A stretch of DNA of 64,000 bases from Bradyrhizobium manausense (GCF_018129685.1 NZ_JAFCLG010000014.1:62001-126000), one strand, 5' to 3'; counted from the stretch's first letter, positions 1 to 8,966 are shown. The notes: a model not told the origin generated them from the sequence alone. A program made the numbers and translations.

Positions 1-1
1 G

Positions 2-1267
2 GACGGATCGACCTTCCCGATCGACCTGTCGGTCGGCCAGGCGATCCAGGACGGCGAACTGATTTTCGTCGGCATCGTCCACGACCTCACCGCGCGCAAG
101 CTGACCGAGCAGCAGCTCCAGCAGGCGCAGAAAATGGAGACGGTCGGCCAGCTCTCCGGCGGCATCGCCCATGACTTCAACAATCTGCTCACCGTCATCA
201 TCGGCAACGCCGAGCATCTCAGCGAGCAGCTCAAGGCGCGGCCCGATCTGCGACAATTTGCCGACGACATCTGCAAGTCCGGCGAACGTGGCGCGGAGCT
301 GACGCAGCGGCTGCTCGCGTTCAGCCGCCGCCAGTTGCTCCAGCCGAAAGCGATCGACTGCCGCGAGCTGATCGATTCCATGCTCAAATTGCTCAAGCGC
401 ACCTTGCGCGAGAATATCGAGATCAAGACCACATTCGGTCCCGGCACCATCCTGGCCTTCGCGGACCGCGCCCAGCTCGAATCCGCCATGCTCAACCTTG
501 CGCTCAACGCACAGGACGCGATGCCGTCAGGTGGGCATCTGACGCTGAGCACGGAGCTCGCCGCGATCGACGAGGACTATCGGGCCCTGCACCCCGAGGT
601 CGCCTCCGGCAGCTACGCGCTGATTTCCGTCACCGATGACGGCGAAGGCATGACGCCTGAGGTCATCGAGCGCGCGTTCGAGCCGTTCTTCACCACCAAG
701 GAGGTCGGCAAGGGCTCGGGGCTCGGTCTGAGCATGGTCTACGGCTTTGCCAAGCAGTCCGATGGCCATGTCTCGATCTATAGCGAGCCGGGTCTTGGCA
801 CGACAGTCCGGATCTATCTGCCGCGTATCGGCGTCGGACAGTCCGTGGCTGAGTTGCCCGAGAACGACGAAGCCGCACCGCGCGGCCACGAGACCATCCT
901 GATCGCCGAGGACGATCCATTCGTGCGGTCCTCGGTGATCCTCCGGGTGGAGGCACTCGGCTATCGCGTCGTTGCCGCCGTCAACGGCAAGGAGGCCCTG
1001 CAGCGGCTGCGCGCCAATCCTGGCATCGACATGCTGTTCACCGATATCGTCATGCCCGGCGGGATCAGCGGCTGGGACCTCGCCGAACAGGCCCGGCGTA
1101 TCAGGCCCGGTCTGCCGGTCCTGTTCACCTCGGGCTATGCGCTGGAGACCCTGGTCGAGCAGGGCCGCGCGCAGGCGGAAGCGGTGGTCCTGACCAAGCC
1201 TTATCGCAAGACCGAGCTCGCCCAGCGGCTCAGAGACGCATTTACCGCGACAACAGTGGCCTCGTAG
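2..1267 (+). CDS. Hybrid sensor histidine kinase (PAS-HisKA-HATPase-receiver), 5' truncated
   Basis: The reading frame is open from the left edge, so the N-terminus lies outside the window. The visible part begins in the end of a PAS domain, followed by a HisKA dimerisation helix with the H-box GGIAHDFNN; the phospho-accepting His is encoded at 170-172. An HATPase domain follows, with the G-box GSGLGLSMVYG. After a short linker comes a receiver domain starting ETILIAEDD, with its phospho-acceptor Asp in FTDIVMPGG (codon 1043-1045). Hybrid kinases of this type pass phosphate from His to their own receiver and then often to a separate phosphotransfer protein. No partner regulator is next to it here. 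The input signal cannot be read from what is present. Confidence 0.93.
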   Translation, partial: DGSTFPIDLSVGQAIQDGELIFVGIVHDLTARKLTEQQLQQAQKMETVGQLSGGIAHDFNNLLTVIIGNAEHLSEQLKARPDLRQFADDICKSGERGAELTQRLLAFSRRQLLQPKAIDCRELIDSMLKLLKRTLRENIEIKTTFGPGTILAFADRAQLESAMLNLALNAQDAMPSGGHLTLSTELAAIDEDYRALHPEVASGSYALISVTDDGEGMTPEVIERAFEPFFTTKEVGKGSGLGLSMVYGFAKQSDGHVSIYSEPGLGTTVRIYLPRIGVGQSVAELPENDEAAPRGHETILIAEDDPFVRSSVILRVEALGYRVVAAVNGKEALQRLRANPGIDMLFTDIVMPGGISGWDLAEQARRIRPGLPVLFTSGYALETLVEQGRAQAEAVVLTKPYRKTELAQRLRDAFTATTVAS

Positions 1268-1383
1268 GGCAAAAGCGCGATTTGCAGGCAGGCGGCCGAT
1301 TCCCGCGAGGCCGCATGTCCGCTTGCTAAATCGGGCCGGTTTTGGCCTATTAGCAGGCACGATATGCCTTCGGAGTGACTGCA

Positions 1384-1629
1384 ATGGTTCCTTTCTTCGT
1401 CCAGATCAAATGCAAGCTTGGCCAGTCCTATGTGGTCGCCAATGCGCTCGCCGAAGCCGAGATCGCCTCCGAGATCTACTCCACGGCCGGCCAGTATGAT
1501 CTGCTGGTGAAGTTCTATGTCGACAAGGACACCGACATTGGCCACTTCGTGAACGAAAAGGTGCAGGTGCTGCCGGGCATCCAGGACACGCTCACCATCA
1601 TCACCTTCAAGGCGTTCGGCACGGGCTAA
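1384..1629 (+). CDS. Stand-alone Lrp/AsnC ligand-binding (RAM) domain protein
   Basis: This 81-residue protein is only the alpha/beta RAM domain of the Lrp/AsnC family and has no DNA-binding helix-turn-helix. The pattern VKFYVDKDTDIGHFV and the end TIITFKAFG are typical. Such stand-alone RAM proteins form oligomers that bind small molecules, often amino acids, and may modulate full-length Lrp regulators. An in-frame GTG lies 9 bases upstream, but GGAG at 1372-1375 sits correctly for the ATG at 1384, so that start is chosen. It is monocistronic, with a palindromic repeat element downstream. The ligand is unknown. Confidence 0.88.
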   Translation: MVPFFVQIKCKLGQSYVVANALAEAEIASEIYSTAGQYDLLVKFYVDKDTDIGHFVNEKVQVLPGIQDTLTIITFKAFGTG

Positions 1630-1676
1630 AGCGCAGTGCGTTTTGGTTGAATCGATGCGAACCAAGAGCTCAGAGC

Positions 1677-1827
1677 ACCTCTCCCGCAGGGAGAGGTCGG
1701 ATCGCATCGAAGATGCGATCCGGGTGAGGGGTTTCGGTCTCACCGGGTGCCGCGGCCCCTCACCCGGATTGCTCAGGCGCGCAATTGCGCGCCATGGCAA
1801 TCCGACCTCTCCCCGTTGGGGAGAGGT
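1677..1827. repeat. Composite palindromic intergenic repeat (copy A)
   Basis: This is a run of hairpins between convergent genes. ACCTCTCCC-GCA-GGGAGAGGT occupies 1677-1697, a CGGATCGCAT/ATGCGATCCG hairpin follows at about 1698-1721, and the element closes with ACCTCTCC-CCGTT-GGGGAGAGGT near 1805-1827. A related element lies at 10771-10889. It resembles the dispersed REP-like elements common between genes in Bradyrhizobium. It could act as a bidirectional terminator or mRNA-stabilising structure; that is inference. Confidence 0.75.
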
Positions 1828-1864
1828 GATCCCGAACGCCGCCTGAACCTGACTCCATCGCGCT

Positions 1865-2803
1865 TTAGCCGCCGCCTTGCTTGCGCTTGGGCGGCGTTGG
1901 GCCGTCGACCGGCAGCAGCGATTTCAGATAGGCGGCCATCGCGGCGCGATCCTCCGGCCTCAACTGCGCGAGGTTCTTGATCACCGGCCGCATCGAGCCT
2001 GACGCGCTGTCACCCTCGGGCATGTCGCCGGTCTCGAGGAAGTCGGCGATGTCCTTCTCGCTCCAGCTGCCGATGCCCTTCTGCGTGATGTTCGGCACCC
2101 AGCCCTCGCCTTCGGGATTGGGACCGCCGGCAAAGCGCTGCGAGCTGATGACGCCGCCGAGAAAATTGCGCGGGCTGTGGCATTCGGCGCAATGACCGAA
2201 ACCGTTGACGAGATAGGCGCCGCGGTTCCATTGCGCCGGATGCGCCGCGGCCGGCACGAACGGCCTCACATCCATGAACAACACTTTCCAGATGCCGACA
2301 TTGCGGCGGATGTTGAACGGAAACGGCAGATCATGATCGCGCACGCGGCCCGCGACCTGCGGCAACGTCTTCAGATAGGCAAAGAGATCGCGCACGTCGT
2401 CGACATCGGCAATGTGATAGGACGTGTAGGGAAACGCCGGGAAGTAGTGCGTACCCTCAGGGGAGACGCCGCGCATCACCGCGTTGACGAAATCGGCCTC
2501 GCTCCAGCGGCCGATCCCGTCGGCGGCATCAGGTGAAATGTTCGGCGCATAGAACGTCCCGAACGGCGAGCCGAGCGCGAGGCCGCCACCGAGCTTGAGG
2601 CGATCCGGCTGGTTGGGCACCGCATGGCAGGACGAGCAGCCGCCGGCGTTGAACAGCTCCTGTCCGTTGGCGAGATCGGGCGCACGCGTCGGCGCCGGCA
2701 GCGCCAAGGCGGTCGGCTCGGTCAGCCACCAATAGACGGCAAAGGCTGCGACGACGGCGATCAGGGCGGCAGAAATTGTTCGTCGCAGCATGAAGAATCC
2801 CAT
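1865..2803 (-). CDS. Di-haem cytochrome c with N-terminal membrane anchor
   Basis: The 312-residue protein has an N-terminal hydrophobic helix (about residues 7-27) that should place it in the periplasm, anchored in the membrane. Two haem c motifs are visible: CSSCH at residues 56-60 and CAECH at 205-209, each starting its own cytochrome c domain. The layout resembles the di-haem cytochrome subunits that take electrons from periplasmic dehydrogenases. No dehydrogenase partner is adjacent, so the electron donor is unknown. A second in-frame ATG at 2791 gives a start four residues shorter, and neither start has a strong ribosome site. The gene converges with the RAM-domain gene across the repeat at 1677-1827. 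Confidence 0.88.
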   Translation of the reverse strand: MGFFMLRRTISAALIAVVAAFAVYWWLTEPTALALPAPTRAPDLANGQELFNAGGCSSCHAVPNQPDRLKLGGGLALGSPFGTFYAPNISPDAADGIGRWSEADFVNAVMRGVSPEGTHYFPAFPYTSYHIADVDDVRDLFAYLKTLPQVAGRVRDHDLPFPFNIRRNVGIWKVLFMDVRPFVPAAAHPAQWNRGAYLVNGFGHCAECHSPRNFLGGVISSQRFAGGPNPEGEGWVPNITQKGIGSWSEKDIADFLETGDMPEGDSASGSMRPVIKNLAQLRPEDRAAMAAYLKSLLPVDGPTPPKRKQGGG

Positions 2804-2945
2804 AGAGCTCGAGCGAATTTACGGGATCATCCCGCCGCCGCTCCAGCCACGAATAATTTAGATGGTTTGACCGGAATGCGGGAATAAAGTCGGAATCGCA
2901 CTGTTTGCAGGATGAGCGCAATCAGGCGTCAACAGGGAGAAACCC

Positions 2946-3365
2946 ATGAACAAAGCCCTTTTTGCCACGCTGGCACTCGGAGCCGCCGTCGCATTCGCAG
3001 GCTCGGCCAGCGCGGAGAAACTCAAGGCGACACTGGACGCCAAGTCCGAAGTCCCCGCCAATGCCAGCACCGGCACCGGCACCGCCGATATCGACTATGA
3101 CGCCGCCACCAAGAAGCTCTCCTGGAAGGTGACCTATTCGGGCCTCACCGGTCCCGCCACCGCGGCTCACTTCCACGGTCCGGCCGATCCCACCAAGAAC
3201 GCCGGCGTCATGGTGCCGATCCCCGGCATCGCCAACAGCCCGGCTGAAGGCTCGGCCACGCTGACCGACGCGCAGGCGTCCGATCTGCTTGCCGGCAAGC
3301 TCTACGTCAACATTCACACCGCAGCCAACCCGGGCGGCGAAATCCGCGGCCAGGTGACGAAGTAA
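2946..3365 (+). CDS. Secreted CHRD-domain protein
   Basis: The 139-residue protein begins with a clear Sec signal peptide (MNKALFATLALGAAVAFAG, cleavage probably after SASA). The rest is one CHRD domain, recognisable from SGLTGPATAAHFHGPA and the end YVNIHTAANPGGEIRGQV. CHRD domains were first described in chordin; the bacterial versions are small periplasmic or extracellular proteins of unknown role. GGGAGA at 2935-2940 is well placed for the ATG. A strong terminator follows at 3390-3418, so the transcript is probably monocistronic. Confidence 0.9.
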   Translation: MNKALFATLALGAAVAFAGSASAEKLKATLDAKSEVPANASTGTGTADIDYDAATKKLSWKVTYSGLTGPATAAHFHGPADPTKNAGVMVPIPGIANSPAEGSATLTDAQASDLLAGKLYVNIHTAANPGGEIRGQVTK

Positions 3366-3389
3366 CTTTCATCACGAATTTTTCGAGCG

Positions 3390-3418
3390 AAGGCCGGGCG
3401 CGAAGCGTCCGGCCTTTT
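3390..3418 (+). terminator. Rho-independent terminator after the CHRD gene
   Basis: An 11-bp stem (AAGGCCGGGCG with its complement, one G-T pair) and a five-base loop are followed by TTTT at 3415-3418. It lies 25 bases past the stop codon. Confidence 0.85.
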
Positions 3419-3491
3419 CGATTCCGGCTTGCATGGATCCGGGCTAGAACGTCTGCCGGCACGCCGTCGTCCGCGGCGCTTGGAGTGGTTG

Positions 3492-3806
3492 ATGATCAAG
3501 GCAACAATTCTGGCGGCGATTGCGGCGGCAGGACTGCTTCTGTCATCCGCTCAATTCGTCGCCGCACAAACCGATCTGGAAAAGCAGGCGCAATGCGAGT
3601 TGTCGGCCATCCGCGACACCCGATCGACCCTCGCCGTGCAGCGCATCCGTTCGGCGTGCAACTGGCTCGCGCTCTACGGCGATTCCCTGCTGAACGAGTC
3701 GAACAGAGGCTATTATATCTGCTTGGTCCGGGAGCTCTCGGGCGCGCAGGCCGACGAGGCCGCCGCGGCCATCATCTCGGCATGTCGCACCGCCAATCCG
3801 CTCTGA
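3492..3806 (+). CDS. Small secreted four-cysteine protein, unknown function
   Basis: This encodes 104 residues with a Sec signal peptide (hydrophobic stretch ATILAAIAAAGLLLSS, cleavage probably after VAAQ). The mature part has exactly four cysteines (in QAQCE, SACNW, YICLV, SACRT), which suggests two disulfide bonds in the periplasm. GGAG at 3482-3485 supports the ATG at 3492 over an upstream in-frame start. I do not recognise a named family. It converges with the PLP enzyme gene 17 bases downstream. Confidence 0.75.
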   Translation: MIKATILAAIAAAGLLLSSAQFVAAQTDLEKQAQCELSAIRDTRSTLAVQRIRSACNWLALYGDSLLNESNRGYYICLVRELSGAQADEAAAAIISACRTANPL

Positions 3807-3823
3807 CGCTTGCCGCAGCAATC

Positions 3824-5107
3824 TCATGCGAGGCTCAGCGCCTGCTCGAGATCCGCGATCAGATCCGACGGATTCTCGATGCCGATCGAGAGCCGGATCG
3901 TGCAATCGAGCACGCCGATCTTGCGGCGGATGTCGGCGGGGACGCCGGAATGGGTCATCGTCGCCGGCAGGCTCGCCAGCGATTCCGTTCCGCCGAGGCT
4001 GACGGCGAGCTTGAAGATCTGCAACGCATTGAGGAACTTCTCTGCCGCGCCCTGGCCGCCGACGATGTCGAACGAGAATGTCGACCCCGCTCCCAGGCAT
4101 TGCCGCGCGAACACGCGACCTTCCGGCGAACTCTCCGCGTGATGACCAAGATAATGCACCTTCGCCACCTTGGCATGGTCGCGCAGGAAATCCGCGACGA
4201 GCTTCGCATTGCTGTTGGCCTTCTCCATGCGCAGGCTGAGCGTTTCCAGCGAGCGGTTGATCATCCAGCAGGAATGCGGATCGAGCTGGGTGCCAATGGC
4301 ACCGCGCAGCGCCTTGATACCCTTCATGACCGCCTTGGTGCCGAGCGCGGCACCCGCGATCAAATCGGAATGGCCGCCGACATACTTGGTGAGTGAGTAC
4401 AATGAAATGTCTGCGCCATGCTCGATCGGCCGCTGAAACACCGGACCGAGCAGCGTGTTGTCGCAGGCGATGATCGGCGTGTGGCCCTGGGCCTTGCCGA
4501 TCGCATCGGCAACGCGGCGCATCAGCGCGATGTCGACGAGGCCGTTGGTCGGATTGGCCGGCGTCTCGATCAGGATCATCGACACGCGGCCCTTGCGCAT
4601 GGCCTCATCCGCGGCCTGGTCGACCGCCGCCTCATCAACGCCGTCGGCAAAGCCGACCGCGCCGATCGAGAACCGCGACAGCGTGTTCGTCAGCAGCGTT
4701 TCGGTGCCGCCATAAAGCGGTTGCGAGTGCAGGATGACGTCGCCGGGGCGGACGAAGGCGAGAATCGTGGTCGAAATCGCCGCCATGCCTGACGAAAACA
4801 GCGCACAGCTCTCGGTGCGCTCGTAGATCGCGAGCCGGTCCTCGACGATCTCGCTGTTGGGGTGGTTGAAGCGCGAATAGACGAGCCCTGCGCCCATGCC
4901 TTCCGGCGGCTCGCGCCGGCCGGCGACGAAATCGAAGAAGTCCTCGCCATCCTCGGCCGTCCTGAATACGAAGGTCGAGGTCAGAAACACCGGCGGCTTG
5001 ATGGCGCCTTCCGACAATTGCGGATCGTAGCCATAGGTCAGCATCAGCGTTTCCGGATGCAGCATATGGTTGCCGATATGGGTCTTGGACGGGAACGGTT
5101 TGACCAT
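3824..5107 (-). CDS. Cystathionine gamma-synthase family PLP enzyme
   Basis: The 427-residue enzyme belongs to the Cys/Met-metabolism PLP family (cystathionine gamma-synthase and beta-lyase, O-acyl-homoserine sulfhydrylase, methionine gamma-lyase). The PLP lysine is in SLYSLTKYVGGHSD (about K241), the phosphate-binding region is SSGMAAISTT, and the Asp contacting the cofactor ring is in ACDNTLL. The member cannot be fixed from sequence alone; transsulfuration or direct sulfhydrylation in methionine synthesis, or gamma-elimination, are all possible. An upstream extension to 5197 is open, but MVKPFPSKTH at 5107 follows a purine-rich site and fits family length. It is not next to the metK/ahcY block at 47-50 kb. 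Confidence 0.88.
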   Translation of the reverse strand: MVKPFPSKTHIGNHMLHPETLMLTYGYDPQLSEGAIKPPVFLTSTFVFRTAEDGEDFFDFVAGRREPPEGMGAGLVYSRFNHPNSEIVEDRLAIYERTESCALFSSGMAAISTTILAFVRPGDVILHSQPLYGGTETLLTNTLSRFSIGAVGFADGVDEAAVDQAADEAMRKGRVSMILIETPANPTNGLVDIALMRRVADAIGKAQGHTPIIACDNTLLGPVFQRPIEHGADISLYSLTKYVGGHSDLIAGAALGTKAVMKGIKALRGAIGTQLDPHSCWMINRSLETLSLRMEKANSNAKLVADFLRDHAKVAKVHYLGHHAESSPEGRVFARQCLGAGSTFSFDIVGGQGAAEKFLNALQIFKLAVSLGGTESLASLPATMTHSGVPADIRRKIGVLDCTIRLSIGIENPSDLIADLEQALSLA

Positions 5108-5256
5108 GGCCTGCCTCGCTGGTGAATGGGATCTGCGCCGCGCGTCGGAACTCTTGACAGCGTGAGGCATCAACGCCGCGTCGGTGCGCGCAAACATAGT
5201 CGTTCTGACGGCGATCCGTCAGGGCGTGGGAATAGAATTTGTTGACGAGCTGGCGC

Positions 5257-5368
5257 AGCCCGGATGGAGCTTGCGCCGTCACTCGAAGAGCGAAGGCGAA
5301 AGCGCAATCCGGGACAGGTCCATCCGCTTCGAGAGCGGCCCCGGATTTCGCTTCGCTCCATCCGGGCT
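5257..5368. repeat. Long inverted repeat, REP-like
   Basis: AGCCCGGATGGAGC at 5257-5270 is exactly inverted as GCTCCATCCGGGCT at 5355-5368, with further small hairpins between. It lies in the 293-base gap upstream of the PLP enzyme gene and downstream of the cytochrome c556 gene. It belongs to the dispersed intergenic palindromes of this genome type. I see no gene in the gap. Confidence 0.75.
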
Positions 5369-5400
5369 ACAGGCTATGGTTGAGGCAACACGGCGCCGGC

Positions 5401-5850
5401 TTACTTCAACTTCAACCGGTACGTCTCGTGGCAGTCGTTGCAGCGGTCGTTCATCGCGGTGTAGGCGGCCTTGAGGCTTGCCACGTCGGTGATCTTGCCC
5501 TTGACGTCTGCGATCGCCTTCTGCACCGGCGGGATCTTGGAGTCGAAATCGGCCTTGTTCTGCCAGACCTTCGGCGAGGAACCATAGGTTGCGTTGACCA
5601 CGTCCTGCTTGGGGTTCACCTCGAAAGTCTTTGCGATCTTGGCGACGTCGGCCTCGAGGCTGGCGATCGCCGCGTCGACGGCCTTCTGATCGTAGGGGAT
5701 GTCGCCCTTCGTCATCTTGAGGATCACGCCGTACATGCTCTTGGCCTGCGAGCGCATCAGATTGTCCTGCTGGACGGCAACCTCCTGCTGCGCCATCACG
5801 GCGCCGGCCCCCAAAAGAAGGGTGCCCGCGACAATCAACATTCGTTTCAT
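5401..5850 (-). CDS. Cytochrome c556 / c' (class II cytochrome c)
   Basis: The protein has 149 residues with a Sec signal peptide (MKRMLIVAGTLLLGAGAVMA). Class II cytochromes carry the haem motif near the C-terminus of a four-helix bundle, and here CNDCH is at residues 137-141, eight residues from the end. Methionines near the mature N-terminus (LMRSQAKSM) could supply the sixth ligand, as in c556. It is a periplasmic electron carrier of unknown partner. It lies 97 bases downstream of the molybdopterin hydroxylase gene on the same strand, but a terminator-like hairpin at 5909-5932 separates them. Confidence 0.88.
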   Translation of the reverse strand: MKRMLIVAGTLLLGAGAVMAQQEVAVQQDNLMRSQAKSMYGVILKMTKGDIPYDQKAVDAAIASLEADVAKIAKTFEVNPKQDVVNATYGSSPKVWQNKADFDSKIPPVQKAIADVKGKITDVASLKAAYTAMNDRCNDCHETYRLKLK

Positions 5851-5908
5851 CGGCTTGTTCTCCGGCTCGCAAGTCGGTTTGGGGGAGGTCGTCCATGGTT
5901 AGAACCCG

Positions 5909-5932
5909 GCGGCGGGCAATTATTCCCGCCGC
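5909..5932 (-). terminator. Terminator-like hairpin after the molybdopterin hydroxylase gene
   Basis: GCGGCGGG/CCCGCCGC is an 8-bp perfect stem with an eight-base AT-rich loop. On the minus strand it sits just after the stop at 5948. There is no long U-tract, so it may only attenuate. Confidence 0.55.
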
Positions 5933-5947
5933 TTGAGGCGCCACGCC

Positions 5948-8257
5948 TCACAGGCTGTGGCGGCGATGATGCTCGTTGATCGCGATCCAGACACGTTCCG
6001 GCGTCGCCGGCATGTCGATGTGGTCGATCTTGTACTCGCGCCAGAGCCCGTCGACGATGGCGTTGACGACGGCCGGACAGGAGCCGATCGCGCCGGCCTC
6101 GCCCGCCCCCTTCACGCCCATCGGATTGGTGGTGCAGGGAATGTTGTTGGTCTCGAACACGAAGGACGGACCGTCGGCCGCGCGCGGCAGCGCGTAATCC
6201 ATGTAGGTTGCGGTGATGAGCTGGCCGTCAGTCGCGCCATACACCACCTGCTCCATCAGCGCCTGGCCGATGCCCTGCATGGCGCCGCCATGCACCTGGC
6301 CCGCCAGCAGCAGCGGATTGAGCGTCTTGCCGAAATCGTCGACGATCACGTAGTTGACGATTCTGATGATGCCGGTCGCCGGATCGATCTCGACCTCCGC
6401 GACATGCGTGCCGTTGGGATAGGTGCCGTCGGCGCTGGCAAAGGTGGCGCTGGCGTTCAGCTTCGAGGGATCGGCGCCGGGTCGCTTGGCGAGATCAGCG
6501 AACGAGATCGAACGGTCGGTGCCGGCGATGCGCACGATGCCATCTGATATCTCGAGGTCGCCGACGCCGGCTTCCAGCGCCTGCGCCGCGATCGCCTTCA
6601 GCTTCTCGCCGAGCTCGCGCGTGGCGCGCTCGACGCTGACGCCGCCCGATGGAATCGAGGCCGAGCCGCCGGTGCCGAGGCCGGTGGCGATCATGGCGGT
6701 GTCGCCCTGGTGGACGTGCACGCGCTCCGGCGCAACGCCGAACTGCTCGGCGACGATCTGCGCATAGGCGGTCTGGTGGCCCTGCCCGCTCGACTGCGTG
6801 CCGATCAGGACGGTGATGTCGCCATTGGGGTCCATCCGCACATTGGCGGTCTCCTCGCCCATGGTGCCGCAGACCTCGACATAGCTCGCAAGGCCGATGC
6901 CGCGGATCAGGCCGTGCTTCTTGGCCGCCTTGGCGCGCTTGGAAAACTCCTTCCAGTCGGCGATCTCGATCGCGCGCTTCAGATGCGCGGCGAAATCGCC
7001 GGAATCGTAGACCTTGCCGGTCGCGGTCTTGTAGGGCAGCGCCTTTGGCGGGATGAAGTTCTTGCGGCGGATCGCATCCGGCGTCATGCCGAGTTTTCGC
7101 GCGCAAGCGTCCACGAGGCGCTCAATGACATAGGCTGCCTCGGGCCGGCCCGCGCCGCGATAGGCATCGACCGGCACGCTGTTGGTGAAGATGGTGCGCA
7201 CGCGGCAGTGGAAGGCCTGGATGTCGTAGAGACCGGGCAGCATGCCGGCGCCGCCATGCGGGATGTAGGGTCCGAAGGTCGACAGATAGGCGCCCATGTC
7301 GCCCATCAGGTCGCAATCCATCGCGAGGAATTTGCCGTCCGCGGCGAGCGCCATCTTTGCGGTGGTGACGTTGTCGCGCCCCTGCGCGTCGCCCATGAAA
7401 TGCTCGGTGCGATCGGCCGCCCATTTCACCGCCTTCTTCAATTTGCGCGCGGCGACGGCCAGGAGGGCGTATTCGCGATAGGGGAACAGCTTGGTGCCGA
7501 AGCCGCCGCCGACGTCGGGGCAGATCACCCGCATCTTGTCGGTCGGGATCTTCAGCACGTTCTGGCAAAGGATGTCGCGCAGGCGGTGGCTGCCCTGGCT
7601 GCCGACCGTCAACGTCAGATGATCGGCCTTGGCGTCGTATTCGCAGACCGCAGCGCGCGCCTCCATGAAGCTCGCGACCACGCGCGGATTGACGATGGCG
7701 ATTTCGGCCACCGTATGCGCCTTGGCGAAGGCGGCCTCCGTCGCCGCCTTGTCGCCGATCGAGACGTCGAACAGCACATTGCCCGGCTTGTCCGGCCAGA
7801 CCTGCGGTGCGCCCTTCTTCACGGCGTTGACAACGCCGGTCACGGCCGGAAGCGGCGACCATTTGACGTCGATCGCCTCGATCGCGTCGCGCGCCTGGTC
7901 GATGGTCTCGGCGACCACGAAGGCGACGGCGTCGCCAACATGGCGCACCTCGTCCCTGGCGAGGATCGGGTAAGGCGGCCCTTTGAACGGATCGGTCTCG
8001 AAATTGAACAGGCAGGGCAGATCGCCGAGATCGGCGACCTCGGCGGCGGTCAGGATCAGCGCAACGCCGGGGAGCGTACGTGCGCGGCTGGCATCGATGG
8101 TGAATTTGGCATGCGCATGCGGCGAGCGCAGCATCAGGGCGCGCAGCGCGGCCTGCGGCGCGTAATCGTCGGTATAGCGGCCCTTGCCGCGGATCAGCGC
8201 GTCGTCCTCCTTGCGAAGCACGCTCTGGCCAACGCCGAATTTGATGGGGGCTGCCAT
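5948..8257 (-). CDS. Xanthine dehydrogenase / CO dehydrogenase family molybdopterin-binding large subunit (form II type)
   Basis: The 769-residue protein is a full-length large subunit of the molybdenum hydroxylase family. The N-terminal domain starts with KEDDALIRGKGRYTDD. GGGFGTK at about 250-256 is a molybdopterin contact, and GAGEAG near the C-terminus carries the catalytic Glu (about E720). The active-site loop reads AYRGAGR (365-371), the form II pattern, not the AYxCSFR loop of true aerobic CO dehydrogenase; CO is therefore unlikely as substrate. The family normally works with an FAD subunit and a 2Fe-2S subunit, but neither is encoded nearby. The start at MAAPIKFG is chosen because the upstream open frame is low-complexity and unlike the family. 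Confidence 0.92.
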   Translation of the reverse strand: MAAPIKFGVGQSVLRKEDDALIRGKGRYTDDYAPQAALRALMLRSPHAHAKFTIDASRARTLPGVALILTAAEVADLGDLPCLFNFETDPFKGPPYPILARDEVRHVGDAVAFVVAETIDQARDAIEAIDVKWSPLPAVTGVVNAVKKGAPQVWPDKPGNVLFDVSIGDKAATEAAFAKAHTVAEIAIVNPRVVASFMEARAAVCEYDAKADHLTLTVGSQGSHRLRDILCQNVLKIPTDKMRVICPDVGGGFGTKLFPYREYALLAVAARKLKKAVKWAADRTEHFMGDAQGRDNVTTAKMALAADGKFLAMDCDLMGDMGAYLSTFGPYIPHGGAGMLPGLYDIQAFHCRVRTIFTNSVPVDAYRGAGRPEAAYVIERLVDACARKLGMTPDAIRRKNFIPPKALPYKTATGKVYDSGDFAAHLKRAIEIADWKEFSKRAKAAKKHGLIRGIGLASYVEVCGTMGEETANVRMDPNGDITVLIGTQSSGQGHQTAYAQIVAEQFGVAPERVHVHQGDTAMIATGLGTGGSASIPSGGVSVERATRELGEKLKAIAAQALEAGVGDLEISDGIVRIAGTDRSISFADLAKRPGADPSKLNASATFASADGTYPNGTHVAEVEIDPATGIIRIVNYVIVDDFGKTLNPLLLAGQVHGGAMQGIGQALMEQVVYGATDGQLITATYMDYALPRAADGPSFVFETNNIPCTTNPMGVKGAGEAGAIGSCPAVVNAIVDGLWREYKIDHIDMPATPERVWIAINEHHRRHSL

Positions 8258-8520
8258 TTTTCTTGTCCCGTCCTGTGGTTGTTTTGCCGGCATATTGCCG
8301 TGGAAAGAGGGGCAAGGCAAACGGGTTGAGGCGGGCCCGGCCCGCGAAGGATCGTCCCATGCCGCGCTTGTCAGAGTGGGATGGGGCGAAAAGGTCGCGG
8401 CTCGGTCGTTTCCCTGTGACGATCGATGATTCTGCGCGCCGCAGCACACGCCGAGAACAAGCGGACGTACGCACCCCCGCTTGCTCCCAGAGCGCTCGTC
8501 CGCCTCTCGCAGTTGATCAC

Positions 8521-8895
8521 TCACATCCCTCCACGGTCCCAGAAATACCGCACGTCATCTCTCAGCGTATCGATCGCCCGCTGAGGCGTGAGATAGTCGA
8601 TCTCGCCGCGCGTCAGGCCGATATCCCGCAGTTCCCTGTCGCTCAGGTCCTGCAAGCTGAGTTGCGGGTTCTGACGCCGGTCCAGAAACGCAAGCCAGGC
8701 ACGCTTGAGCAGGCCGAGGACGCCTGGCTTCGCCGGTTGGGCAGCACTGTCGTCCAGCGCTGCGGCGGACGCCTTGAGGCGCGCAGCCAAAGCCTGGTCG
8801 ATCGCGTCCTTCGCCTGCACGACCGAGAGATTGAGGCCGCGCCTTGCGGCCTCGCCCTCAATCCCGGGTGAAATGTTCGTCTGTTGCGGTGGCAT
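8521..8895 (-). CDS. DUF1127 (YjiS-like) protein with N-terminal extension
   Basis: The 124-residue protein ends with a DUF1127 domain, LSDRELRDIGLTRGEID, preceded by WLAFLDRRQNPQ. The first 60 residues are an alanine-rich, probably helical extension. Small Arg-rich DUF1127 proteins in alphaproteobacteria are linked to RNA turnover and stress; CcaF1 of Rhodobacter sphaeroides is the known RNA-binding example. AGGAG seven bases upstream of the ATG at 8895 fixes the start. Upstream on the same strand lie a strong terminator and a 13-codon open frame, so leader control is possible. Confidence 0.85.
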   Translation of the reverse strand: MPPQQTNISPGIEGEAARRGLNLSVVQAKDAIDQALAARLKASAAALDDSAAQPAKPGVLGLLKRAWLAFLDRRQNPQLSLQDLSDRELRDIGLTRGEIDYLTPQRAIDTLRDDVRYFWDRGGM

Positions 8896-8941
8896 CGCAC
8901 GCTCCTGCTGTTGTGCCGGCAGGAGCGTGGCCAAACAAAAG

Positions 8942-8966
8942 GCCCCGTCCGATGCCGGCGGGGCCT
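8942..8966 (-). terminator. Strong Rho-independent terminator upstream of the DUF1127 gene
   Basis: On the minus strand GGCCCCG, a GC-rich loop and CGGGGCC are followed by TTTTGTTT. It lies about 215 bases past the murJ stop and about 45 bases before the DUF1127 start. It may end a short leader or small RNA rather than the murJ transcript. Confidence 0.8.

Noticed and set aside
5948..8257. True aerobic CO dehydrogenase (CoxL)
   Set aside because: The active-site loop is AYRGAGR rather than AYxCSFR, and coxM and coxS are absent.
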